This document shows, piece by piece, positions 15,416 through 24,173 of a DNA stretch of 38,302 nucleotides. The stretch's first letter is position 1. Every line of letters starts with the position of its first letter. Both the position numbers and the translations under genes were made by a program. The stretch is from an uncultured Bacteroidales bacterium. GTDB taxonomy: Bacteria > Bacteroidota > Bacteroidia > Bacteroidales > UBA932. Under the pieces are notes generated by a model. It worked only from the letters and a program-made list of their open reading frames with translations. It was not told where the DNA came from and ran no database searches. Where the stretch lies: the NCBI GenBank assembly GCA_900318955.1, contig ONMJ01000019.1, forward strand, positions 1-38,302, in the 5' to 3' direction.

Positions 15416-16872
15416 TACTCTCAAAAATAATAGATAATATAGGAACTGTTGAAGTAAAGGGAGATGTCCGCAAGGAGATAGCTTCCATTACCTCCGATTC
15501 CAGAAAAGTAGAGAAAGGTGGACTCTTCATTGCAGTGAAAGGCTACGCTTCCGACGGTCATGCTTATATAGCCTCTGCCATTGAAAAGGGTGCTATAGCA
15601 GTTATTTACGAGGAAGAAGGTGCTGCATGTGACGTCGAAGGAGTGACTTTCATCAAAGTAGAGAACTCCCGCCATGCCGTCGCCATCGCCGCACACAACT
15701 TCTTTGGGAAGCCTTCCGAGAAACTTACCCTCGTCGGCATCACCGGCACCAATGGAAAGACAACGACGGTCACCCTCCTTTATAACCTTTTCATGGGCCT
15801 TGGATACAACTGCGGCCTTCTCTCGACAATCGCCAACTACGTCGGCACGGACAAGAGAGAAACCGACAACACCACCTCCGATCCTATAACAATCAATTCC
15901 CTCCTCGCTGAGATGGTGGAAGAGGGCTGCGAGTATTGTTTCATGGAGGTCAGTTCGATCGGAGTCGAGCAGGAGAGGGTTAGCGGCCTCCGTTTCAAGG
16001 TGGGTATCTTCTCCAATCTCACCCATGACCACCTCGATTACCACAAGACATTCGCAGAGTACCTCCGCTGTAAGAAACTCTTCTTCGACAACCTGCCTTC
16101 AGAGGCCTTCGCAATAATCAATATCGACGATAAGAACGGCCCCGTGATGGTCCAGAACACCAAAGCGAAGGTAATCACATACTCATGCCGCTCCATCGCA
16201 GACCATACCTGCCGGATCATCGAAGAGAGCATGGACGGAATGCAGCTTAGAATAGACGGAGAATCCGTTTGGACACGGCTTATTGGCGTCCATAACGCAT
16301 ACAACGCCCTTGCAATATACACGACAGCATTAGTCCTTGGGACCGATCAGACCGAGACCCTCGTAGGAATCAGCAGCCTCGCCTCCGCTCCGGGTCGTCT
16401 CGAAACGCTGAGGGGGCCTAAGGGAATAACCGCCGTAATCGACTACGCCCACACCCCGGACGCCCTTGAAAATGTGCTCAAAACCCTCAGCGACACCTGC
16501 CGGGGCCATCAGCTCATCTGCCTTTTCGGATGCGGCGGAGACAGGGACAAGACAAAACGCCCGGAGATGGCGGCGATTGCCGAGAAATACGCTGACAGAG
16601 TAGTCGTCACTTCCGACAACTGCCGTACTGAAGACCCGGATGCCATTATCGATGATATCCGCAAAGGTTTCTCGATAAAAGGACTTGCAAAGACCATTTG
16701 CATTACAGACAGAAAAGAAGCCATCAGGACCGCTATCCTTACGGCAGACGAGAATGCGACCGTTCTGCTCGCCGGAAAAGGCCATGAGACTTACCAGATA
16801 ATCGGAAAAGAAAAGCACCACTTCGACGAAAGAGAGATTGTTACTGAAACCTTTAACCTCATAGAGAAATGA
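15412..16872 (+). CDS. murE: UDP-MurNAc-tripeptide synthetase MurE
   Basis: A 486-aa Mur ligase that adds the third stem residue to UDP-MurNAc-L-Ala-D-Glu using ATP. The N-terminal UDP-binding domain has SDSRKVEKGGLFIAVKG; the P-loop GTNGKTTT is at residues 112-119; the C-terminal domain has the amino-acid specificity loop. In meso-DAP enzymes that loop reads DNPR, while here it is D402-N403-C404-R405. The Arg is kept, so meso-DAP remains the likely substrate, but Pro to Cys is unusual. Overlaps ftsI and mraY by 4 nt each. Confidence 0.95.
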   Translation: MILSKIIDNIGTVEVKGDVRKEIASITSDSRKVEKGGLFIAVKGYASDGHAYIASAIEKGAIAVIYEEEGAACDVEGVTFIKVENSRHAVAIAAHNFFGKPSEKLTLVGITGTNGKTTTVTLLYNLFMGLGYNCGLLSTIANYVGTDKRETDNTTSDPITINSLLAEMVEEGCEYCFMEVSSIGVEQERVSGLRFKVGIFSNLTHDHLDYHKTFAEYLRCKKLFFDNLPSEAFAIINIDDKNGPVMVQNTKAKVITYSCRSIADHTCRIIEESMDGMQLRIDGESVWTRLIGVHNAYNALAIYTTALVLGTDQTETLVGISSLASAPGRLETLRGPKGITAVIDYAHTPDALENVLKTLSDTCRGHQLICLFGCGGDRDKTKRPEMAAIAEKYADRVVVTSDNCRTEDPDAIIDDIRKGFSIKGLAKTICITDRKEAIRTAILTADENATVLLAGKGHETYQIIGKEKHHFDEREIVTETFNLIEK

Positions 16873-18179
16873 TCTACCACCTTATACAGTACTTCGAGAA
16901 AGTCGGAATAGATTTCCCCGGAATGGGGCTGATGCATTACCTGTCCTTCAGGGCAATTATGGCCAGCGTCACTGCTGTCCTCGTTGCGCTCTTCGCCGGA
17001 AAAAGCATTATCCGCCTGCTCCAGAAAAAGCAGATTGGAGAGACTGTCCGCGACCTCGGCCTCCAGGGACAGATTGAAAAGAAAGGCACCCCCACTATGG
17101 GAGGAGTCATCATCATACTCTCCGTCCTCTCAGGAGTACTCCTCTTCTGCGACCTTACCAATATATATGTGCTGCTTTTGGTTTTCAGCACTCTCTGGTG
17201 CGGAGCCCTCGGCTTCACCGACGACTATATCAAAGTATTCAAGCACAATAAGGAAGGCCTCAGCGAGAAAGGAAAACTTATCGCCCAGATTGTTCTCGGC
17301 TTCATTATCGGTATTGCCGTTTGGCAGAGCAATGACATTGTAGTCAGGGAAAAGGTCCTCAGCGAAGGAACCACTATAATCCGCGAGGGAGAAGAAAAAT
17401 CCCGCGAGAGCGAGACTCTGGTGGAAGACAGCATCTACAAGGATGAGAATGTAGTAAAGAGCACAAAGACGACAATCCCGTTCGTCAAAAACCATGAGTT
17501 CGACTACCGCTGGCTCTCCCCTTTCAAAGGAGTGTGGGGCTGGTACGCTAAATGGGCCATCTATGTTCTGATGATCGTCATAGTCATCACCGCCTGCTCC
17601 AACGGCACCAACCTGACTGACGGACTGGACGGACTCGCAGCAGGCACTTCGGCGATTGTCGGTGTGGTAATCGGCATCCTCGCATGGCTGAGCGGCAACC
17701 TCATCGACTCGAACTACCTGAATATAATGTACCTGCCTGGAACCGGAGAGATTGCAATCTTCATGTCCGCCTTCGTAGGCGCCCTCATCGGATTCCTCTG
17801 GTACAATTCCTACCCAGCACAGGTATTCATGGGTGACACCGGTTCGCTTACCATCGGAGGCATCATCGGCGTCAGCGCCGTCCTCATCAGAAAAGAGCTG
17901 CTCCTGCCTCTTCTTTGCGGAATTTTCTTCGTAGAAAGTCTTTCCGTGCTCATGCAGAGAGCTTATTTCAAATACACCAAGAAACGTTATGGCCAGGGAA
18001 GGAGGATCTGGAGCATGACTCCCCTCCACCACCATTATCAGGATAAAAAGGAACTGCCCGGAAGCGTCATCTTCCATAAACCCGTACCGCCCCATCACGA
18101 GGCGAAGATTACAAGCCGTTTCTGGATTGTAGGCGTCATCCTCGCAGTTGCAACACTCGCACTTCTCAAGATAAGATAA
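16869..18179 (+). CDS. mraY: phospho-MurNAc-pentapeptide transferase MraY
   Basis: A 436-aa polytopic membrane enzyme that transfers phospho-MurNAc-pentapeptide to undecaprenyl phosphate, making lipid I. Visible active-site segments: GTPTMGG, FTDDYIKV (the Asp pair), NLTDGLDGLAAGTSA, FMGDTGSLTIGG and the C-terminal MTPLHHHYQ. It is about 75 residues longer than E. coli MraY because of a charged insertion between about residues 155 and 220 (SEGTTIIREGEEKSRESE and following), an insertion seen in Bacteroidota homologues. It overlaps murE by 4 nt; murD is 18 nt downstream. Confidence 0.96.
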   Translation: MIYHLIQYFEKVGIDFPGMGLMHYLSFRAIMASVTAVLVALFAGKSIIRLLQKKQIGETVRDLGLQGQIEKKGTPTMGGVIIILSVLSGVLLFCDLTNIYVLLLVFSTLWCGALGFTDDYIKVFKHNKEGLSEKGKLIAQIVLGFIIGIAVWQSNDIVVREKVLSEGTTIIREGEEKSRESETLVEDSIYKDENVVKSTKTTIPFVKNHEFDYRWLSPFKGVWGWYAKWAIYVLMIVIVITACSNGTNLTDGLDGLAAGTSAIVGVVIGILAWLSGNLIDSNYLNIMYLPGTGEIAIFMSAFVGALIGFLWYNSYPAQVFMGDTGSLTIGGIIGVSAVLIRKELLLPLLCGIFFVESLSVLMQRAYFKYTKKRYGQGRRIWSMTPLHHHYQDKKELPGSVIFHKPVPPHHEAKITSRFWIVGVILAVATLALLKIR

Positions 18180-18197
18180 AAAAGGAGTTACTATATT

Positions 18198-19532
18198 ATG
18201 TCAAGACTGGTCGTTTTAGGCGGAGCTGAAAGCGGTGTCGGAGCCGCAGTGCTCGCAAAGAAAGAAGGGTTCGACGTATTCCTGTCAGACAACGGGAAGA
18301 TTGCCGAAAAGTATGTTGAGACCCTGAAAAAATGGGATATAAAGTATGAAGAGGGTGGTCACACTGATGAGCTCATCCTCAATGCAGACGAAGTGGTAAA
18401 GAGCCCTGGAATCCCTTCCGAGGCCCCTATGGTTTGCCGCCTTCGCGAGCAGGGCACCCATGTCATTTCGGAAATAGAATTTGCAAGCCGCTATGACTCT
18501 GCAAAGAAAATCTGCGTGACCGGCTCCAATGGAAAGACAACTACTACTTCCCTTATATACTACCTGCTCCAGAATGCCGGACTCAACGTAGGTCTCGGCG
18601 GGAACATAGGAAGATCCTACGCCTACCAGGTAGCAACCGAGCACTTCGACTATTATGTACTGGAAATCAGTAGTTTCCAGCTCGACGATGTATACGAATT
18701 CAAGCCGGATATCGCCATTATCACCAACATCACTCCGGACCATCTTGACCGCTACGACCACAAGATGGAGAATTACGTCGCAGCCAAATTCAAGATCACC
18801 CAGAACCTGACCTCCGACGACTGCTTTATCTTCGACAGTGACGACGATATCACCATCGGCCACCTCAACAACATTATCCTCCGCTGCAAGATGCTCCCCT
18901 TCTCCCAGAAGAAAGAGCTCACACAGGGAGCGTTTGTCCGCGACGACAAGATGGTCATCCGCTACGAAGAGGACGAGACAGATCTCTATCTGAAAGAACT
19001 TGCCCTCGGCGGAAAACACAATATTTACAACTCGATGGCGGCAGCACTGGCAGCAAAGGCCACTGGCATCGACAATGCCGTCATCCGCGATTCCCTCGCC
19101 ACCTTCCAGCCTATCGAGCACCGTTTGGAACCTGTCCTCAGCATAAAGGACGTTCTATATATCAATGACTCAAAAGCCACTAACGTGGATTCGGCATGGT
19201 ACGCCCTCGAGTGCCAGAAAAAGCCTGTCGTATGGATTGTAGGCGGGAAGGACAAGGGCAATGACTACAGCGTACTCAACGACCTTGTCAAAGAAAAAGT
19301 AAAAGCCATTGTCTGCCTCGGAGTGGACAATTCAAAGATCCACGCCGCCTTCGAAGGAATGGTCGACAAAATGGTCGACACCTCCTCCGCTGAAGAAGCT
19401 GTCAAGGCGGCTGCCTCTCTTGCCGAAAGAGGAGACGTCGTGCTGCTTAGCCCTTGCTGCGCAAGCTTTGACCTCTTCACAAGCTACGAGGACAGAGGAA
19501 GGAAATTCAAAGAAGCTGTAAGAAACCTTTAG
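18198..19532 (+). CDS. murD: UDP-MurNAc-L-alanine:D-glutamate ligase MurD
   Basis: A 444-aa cytosolic Mur ligase that adds D-glutamate. The N-terminal Rossmann-like domain starts LVVLGGAESGVGAA; the ATP loop VTGSNGKTTTT is at residues 107-117 (K113); ITPDHLDRYD and INDSKATNVDSAWYAL are the Mur-ligase metal and hinge segments; LSPCCASFDLFTSYEDRG is the MurD-type C-terminus. Position between mraY and ftsW is standard for the cluster. Confidence 0.96.
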   Translation: MSRLVVLGGAESGVGAAVLAKKEGFDVFLSDNGKIAEKYVETLKKWDIKYEEGGHTDELILNADEVVKSPGIPSEAPMVCRLREQGTHVISEIEFASRYDSAKKICVTGSNGKTTTTSLIYYLLQNAGLNVGLGGNIGRSYAYQVATEHFDYYVLEISSFQLDDVYEFKPDIAIITNITPDHLDRYDHKMENYVAAKFKITQNLTSDDCFIFDSDDDITIGHLNNIILRCKMLPFSQKKELTQGAFVRDDKMVIRYEEDETDLYLKELALGGKHNIYNSMAAALAAKATGIDNAVIRDSLATFQPIEHRLEPVLSIKDVLYINDSKATNVDSAWYALECQKKPVVWIVGGKDKGNDYSVLNDLVKEKVKAIVCLGVDNSKIHAAFEGMVDKMVDTSSAEEAVKAAASLAERGDVVLLSPCCASFDLFTSYEDRGRKFKEAVRNL

Positions 19533-19536
19533 AGCC

Positions 19537-20916
19537 ATGGCAAAGGGAAAGAAAAAAGGGGGGATACTCGATTTTGTCGAGAACTACACCGGGGACAAGG
19601 TCATCTGGATGGTGGTCCTTCTCCTTATGATGTTCTCGATACTATCCGTATTCTCGTCCACCTCCCTTCTCGCCCAGCAGAAGCACGAGAGCCGCGTCAG
19701 CATAGTCAGAGTGCAGTGCCTCGTAGTTCTCGCCGGGCTTGCCATCATTACCTTCTGCTGCTGGATCAAGAACATAAAGGTATTTGAGACCATTTCCAAA
19801 TACGGATTCGCCTTCTCCTTGATCCTGCTGCTATGGATAGTATTCAAAATCAAGACGCCTATTATCAGGGCCGCAGACATCAACGGGGCATGGCGAGTCA
19901 TCAAAGTCTTCGGATTCCAGATACATGTCTATGAAGTAGTCAAGGTAGCGATGATAATGTATCTGGCATGGGCCGTAAACGCATTGAAAGAAGACAGTTT
20001 CACCCTCCTGCCAAAGCTTGCTGGCCTTTTCAAGCACCCGGAAAGGCTCAATACTACCACAGCAAAGAAAGTTTTCTATATCTATATTCCGATACTGATC
20101 ACTTCCGGCCTTATCCTCGTTGGAGGTACTTCTTCAGCCCTTTTCATCGGGATGATGATGATTCTGACAATATTCATCGGAGGGGTCAACCTCAAGGAGG
20201 TATTCCTTCTCGGACTGGCGGCTGTCGCATATGTAGGTATAGTAATCGGTCTTTACGACCTTACCAAGAATAATGAAAAGCCGATAGTCCTCTCGGAGCG
20301 AATCACTACCGCAAGGAGCCGAATGGATACGGACATGGACCAGCTGATGCAGCAGATGCTGGACAATCCCCGCAACTCAAAAGAGTTCCAGGATGCAGCC
20401 GATGCCCTCAAGCAACCCGTCAGCGCACTTATTGCCATTAAAGAGGGCGGAGTCCTCGGCAAGGGGCCCGGAAGAAGTACCCAGCGCTACATAGTACCTG
20501 TCCTTTTCGGAGACTACATGTTCAGCTTCTTTGTAGAAGAATACGGCCTCTGGGGCGCTCTGCTACTGATTATCCTCTATGCCAGCCTGCTCTCAAGAGG
20601 GGCGCTACTAGCCAAGAACTGCGACAACTACTTCGCCAAAGTGGTCCTGGCCGGTCTGGTGCTTCTGATATCATGCCAGGCGTTCATGCACATGGCTATC
20701 AATGTCCATCTCGCACCCCAAACAGGTCAGACCCTGCCGCTGATAAGCCATGGAACCTCGTCGTTCCTGGCCTTCAGCTTCGCATTCGGCATCATCCTCT
20801 CTATAAGCAGGATGATCCATACCAAAGTACAGAAAACAATAGATAAAGCAGAGCCCATCGTCGCTCCCCACGATGAGATCCGCGATTCAATCTCACAGAC
20901 GGAGGAAGAAATATGA
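19537..20916 (+). CDS. ftsW: septal peptidoglycan polymerase FtsW
   Basis: A 459-aa SEDS-family glycosyltransferase with about ten membrane helices that polymerises lipid II at the septum together with FtsI. Diagnostic segments: the lipid II-facing GVLGKGPGRSTQRY, then DYMFSFFVEEYGLWGALLL and the C-terminal GQTLPLISHGTSSFLAF. A large loop (about residues 240-305, ERITTARSRMDTDMD...) is longer than in E. coli. A basic cytosolic tail precedes the first helix. It overlaps murG by 4 nt. Confidence 0.95.
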   Translation: MAKGKKKGGILDFVENYTGDKVIWMVVLLLMMFSILSVFSSTSLLAQQKHESRVSIVRVQCLVVLAGLAIITFCCWIKNIKVFETISKYGFAFSLILLLWIVFKIKTPIIRAADINGAWRVIKVFGFQIHVYEVVKVAMIMYLAWAVNALKEDSFTLLPKLAGLFKHPERLNTTTAKKVFYIYIPILITSGLILVGGTSSALFIGMMMILTIFIGGVNLKEVFLLGLAAVAYVGIVIGLYDLTKNNEKPIVLSERITTARSRMDTDMDQLMQQMLDNPRNSKEFQDAADALKQPVSALIAIKEGGVLGKGPGRSTQRYIVPVLFGDYMFSFFVEEYGLWGALLLIILYASLLSRGALLAKNCDNYFAKVVLAGLVLLISCQAFMHMAINVHLAPQTGQTLPLISHGTSSFLAFSFAFGIILSISRMIHTKVQKTIDKAEPIVAPHDEIRDSISQTEEEI

Positions 20917-22043
20917 AAGAGTATAAACCTATCAAGGCAATAATAAGCGGGGGCGGCACCGGCGGCCATATTTTCCCTGCAATATCCATCGCAAATAAAC
21001 TGAAGGAGCTCAATCCCGATACGGAAATACTTTTCGTCGGAGCAGAAGGAAAGATGGAGATGGAGAAGGTTCCTGCCGCAGGGTATAAGATAGTCGGCCT
21101 TCCGATAGTTGGGCTCCAGAGACAGCCGAACCTAAAGAATACGATCAATAATCTCAAGGTCCCCGGAAAAATGCTTTCCAGCATATCCAAAGCGAGGAAG
21201 ACCATCAGGCAGTTTAAGCCCGATGTTGCAATTGGTGTCGGCGGCTTTGCAAGTGCCCCTCTTTTGTTTGCGGCGACGAGGATGAACATTCCCTCGCTGA
21301 TCCAGGAGCAGAACGGCTTCGCCGGACTTACCAATAAAATGCTCGCAAAGAAAGTAAGGTCGATATGCGTAGCCTATGACGGGATGGAGCGGTTCTTCCC
21401 TGCCGACCGCATCGTAATGAGCGGCAACCCCATAAGAAAGGAAGTCTCTACTCCAGCAACTCCCGAAATGAAGGCGGAAGCAATTGAGTATTATGGACTT
21501 GACGCTTCAAAGAAACATCTTTTCATAGTCGGAGGAAGCCTCGGAAGCGGGACCCTCAACAAGGCCATGAAAAAGTGGATATCTGAAGGATGCCCCGGTG
21601 GAGAGGATGTGGAAGTTATCTGGCAATGCGGCAAATACTACAAGAAGGGTATCGACTCATTCATGGAGGGAAAGAATCTTCCCCTCATCCATTACTCCGA
21701 TTTCATAAAGAGAATGGACCTTGCCTATGCCGCCTCTGATGTGATTATCACCAGAAGCGGAGCCAGCACAGTCTCAGAACTCTGTGCAATGGAAAAGGCG
21801 GCAATCTTCGTCCCTTCTCCAAATGTCGCAGAAGACCATCAGACCCATAATGCTATGGCCCTCGTAAAGAAAGACGCGGCCATGATAGTCAAGGACGCGG
21901 AAGCAGAGGAAAAACTCCTCCCGACCGCACTGGAATTACTAAAAGACGATGAGAAGATAGCTTCTCTTGAAAAGAATATAGCTAAACTTGCGCTTCGCGA
22001 TGCGGCGCAGGTTATCGCTGATGAAGTGTACAGGATAATATGA
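20913..22043 (+). CDS. murG: lipid II synthase MurG
   Basis: A 376-aa peripheral membrane GT28 glycosyltransferase that adds GlcNAc from UDP-GlcNAc to lipid I. The N-terminal glycine-rich loop SGGGTGGHIFPA is at residues 12-23; GVGGFASAPLL and QEQNGFAGLTNK are lipid I-domain hallmarks; the C-terminal domain has VGGSLGSGTLN and the UDP-sugar site RSGASTVSELCAMEKAAIFVPSP (recognised by its RSGAST and E residues). Overlaps ftsW and murC by 4 nt each. Confidence 0.96.
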   Translation: MKEYKPIKAIISGGGTGGHIFPAISIANKLKELNPDTEILFVGAEGKMEMEKVPAAGYKIVGLPIVGLQRQPNLKNTINNLKVPGKMLSSISKARKTIRQFKPDVAIGVGGFASAPLLFAATRMNIPSLIQEQNGFAGLTNKMLAKKVRSICVAYDGMERFFPADRIVMSGNPIRKEVSTPATPEMKAEAIEYYGLDASKKHLFIVGGSLGSGTLNKAMKKWISEGCPGGEDVEVIWQCGKYYKKGIDSFMEGKNLPLIHYSDFIKRMDLAYAASDVIITRSGASTVSELCAMEKAAIFVPSPNVAEDHQTHNAMALVKKDAAMIVKDAEAEEKLLPTALELLKDDEKIASLEKNIAKLALRDAAQVIADEVYRII

Positions 22044-23386
22044 AAAATGTCTATTTCATAGGTATTGGCGGGATCGGCATGAGCGCCCTTGCGAGGTACT
22101 TCGCTTTCAAGGGCTATAATGTGTCCGGCTATGACAAGACCCCTTCAGAGCTGACTGCTGAGCTCATAAAAGAAGGTATAGGGGTCCATTATGAAGACGA
22201 TATCACCGCAATCCCAAAGGATGTCGAGGAGACTCTTGTCGTCTATACCCCGGCTATCCCTGAAGATCTCGGCGAGCTCGTGTATGTCAACACCCACGGA
22301 TACAGGGTCATCAAACGCTCCCGCACCCTCGGTGAAATAGCTGAGGGTCAGGCATGTATGGCCGTAGCAGGGACTCATGGGAAAACCACCACTTCCACTC
22401 TCACCGCCCATATCTTCACCTCGAGCGGAGTCGGCTGCTCGGCCTTTCTCGGCGGAATTTCCCGCAATTACGGGACAAATATGCTGGTAAGCCACACCCC
22501 CGTAGTCGTTGCGGAAGCTGATGAATTCGACCGATCTTTCCTCCAGCTTTTCCCGGAGATTGCGGTAATCACTGCCATCGACCCCGACCACCTCGATATA
22601 TACGGGGATTACGCCCATGTACTCGAAGCCTTCAAGGCATTCGCCTCTCAGGTCAAAGGGACTCTCATCAAAAAACTCGGGCTCGATATCACCCCCTCCG
22701 ACACCAAAGCGAAGATACTCACCTATCATTCAGATGATTCCAAAGCCGATTTCTACGGAGAAAACGCTCGCACTGACGGTTTCGGACACTTTATCTACGA
22801 CCTTCACTACCCCGGCGGAGTCCTCAAGGACATACTCGTAGGGACAATAGGAAGGGTCAATATGGAAAATAGCATCGCTGCCGCGGCAATTGCACTTACA
22901 TACGGCATTGACCCTGAAAAAGTGCGGGAAGCAATCGGTACATTCAAGGGTGCCATAAGGCGGCTGGACGTCCACGTCAATAATGGAAACATCACATACA
23001 TAGATGATTACGCCCACCATCCGAAGGAACTATCCACTGCAATCTCATCCATAAGGGAGGTCTTCCCGGGAAGAAAGATAACCGCCGTTTTCCAGCCCCA
23101 CCTCTATACGAGGACAAGGGACTTCGCTCCTGAATTTGCAAAGGCCCTCAGCGCTGTAGACAAACTCATCCTCCTTGACATCTATCCGGCAAGGGAAGAA
23201 CCCATACCCGGGGTAACATCGGAGATTATTTTCAAAGATGTAACTGCCCCCGAGAAAGTACTTATAAAGAGAGATGAGCTGATGGAATATCTTAAAAATG
23301 AAGACCTTGACATACTCGTCACATTCGGAGCGGGAAATATTGACAGATTTGTTGAACCTATAACGGACATGCTCTCCGGAAAATGA
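22040..23386 (+). CDS. murC: UDP-MurNAc:L-alanine ligase MurC
   Basis: A 448-aa ligase that adds the first stem residue, L-alanine. The N-terminal nucleotide-binding motif GIGGIGMSALA is at residues 8-18; the ATP loop G111-T-H-G-K115-TTT has the MurC/Mpl-type His; later come EADEFDRSF, DPDHLDIYGDY, DDYAHHPKE and FQPHLYTRT. Length is normal. The 4-nt overlaps with murG and ftsQ suggest coupled translation. Confidence 0.96.
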   Translation: MKNVYFIGIGGIGMSALARYFAFKGYNVSGYDKTPSELTAELIKEGIGVHYEDDITAIPKDVEETLVVYTPAIPEDLGELVYVNTHGYRVIKRSRTLGEIAEGQACMAVAGTHGKTTTSTLTAHIFTSSGVGCSAFLGGISRNYGTNMLVSHTPVVVAEADEFDRSFLQLFPEIAVITAIDPDHLDIYGDYAHVLEAFKAFASQVKGTLIKKLGLDITPSDTKAKILTYHSDDSKADFYGENARTDGFGHFIYDLHYPGGVLKDILVGTIGRVNMENSIAAAAIALTYGIDPEKVREAIGTFKGAIRRLDVHVNNGNITYIDDYAHHPKELSTAISSIREVFPGRKITAVFQPHLYTRTRDFAPEFAKALSAVDKLILLDIYPAREEPIPGVTSEIIFKDVTAPEKVLIKRDELMEYLKNEDLDILVTFGAGNIDRFVEPITDMLSGK

Positions 23387-24162
23387 AAAAAGGGGTCAGA
23401 CATATCCTTCTCGGACTTCTTGCGGCAAGCGCCATTGCCGTCTATATCTTCGGGCTTCTTGCAAGCGCGAGGAATCGGCATCTGACAACCTGCAAGGGGG
23501 TGAGAGTCGAGATTGCAGACAGCGCAAAGCTCTCATTCGTAAACGCGGAAGACGTGAAGGGATATCTTGGCAGCTACGGAGAATACATAGGACAGAGAAT
23601 CGACAGCGTCAACCTCAAAAAGGTTGAGAAGATACTTAACGAAAGAAGCGCTATTTTAAGGGCTGACGCCTTTATGACTGATGACGGGTATCTCAATGTC
23701 ACCCTCACCCAACGGGAGCCGGTCGTGCGTTTTCACTCCGGTGGCAACGGATACTATGCAGATGAGAGCGGATTCGTCTTCCCTCTCCAGAAAGGCTTCT
23801 CGTCAAGGGTCCCTATCGTGGATGGAAACGTCCCTATGAATATAGCAAGGGGATACAAAGGCGAGCCTTCGACAGACAAAGAAAAGCAGTGGCTCTCTTC
23901 TCTTCTGGCCCTTTTGAACTATATCGAATCCAGCAAGACTTGGAGCAATAATTTCAGCCAGATAACTGTGCTTCAAGGCGGAGATCTCCTGCTTGTCCCG
24001 AGAGAAGGGAAGGAGAAGTTCATTTTCGGAAATCTCAGCGGCATCGACAGTAAATTCGCCCGCATGAAGGAATACTACGAAGTCATAGCGCCCTCGAAGG
24101 AAGTAGGATACTACTCATCCGTCGACCTCCGCTATGAAGGACAAATCGTTTGCAGAAAATAA
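23383..24162 (+). CDS. ftsQ: divisome protein FtsQ
   Basis: A 259-aa bitopic membrane protein. A short basic N-terminus precedes one transmembrane helix (about residues 8-29, LLGLLAASAIAVYIFGLL), then a POTRA-like segment (GVRVEIADSAKLSFVNAEDV) and a beta-rich FtsQ domain (VTLTQREPVVRFHS, YYADESGFVFPL). It links early and late divisome proteins through FtsL/FtsB in model bacteria. Sequence conservation is low, so the slot between murC and ftsA is part of the evidence. Confidence 0.9.
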   Translation: MKKGVRHILLGLLAASAIAVYIFGLLASARNRHLTTCKGVRVEIADSAKLSFVNAEDVKGYLGSYGEYIGQRIDSVNLKKVEKILNERSAILRADAFMTDDGYLNVTLTQREPVVRFHSGGNGYYADESGFVFPLQKGFSSRVPIVDGNVPMNIARGYKGEPSTDKEKQWLSSLLALLNYIESSKTWSNNFSQITVLQGGDLLLVPREGKEKFIFGNLSGIDSKFARMKEYYEVIAPSKEVGYYSSVDLRYEGQIVCRK

Positions 24163-24173
24163 AAATACTATAT

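Noticed and set aside
17130-18098. A 322-codon minus-strand frame inside mraY
   Set aside because: Antisense to well-conserved MraY motifs, with no promoter or family signal.
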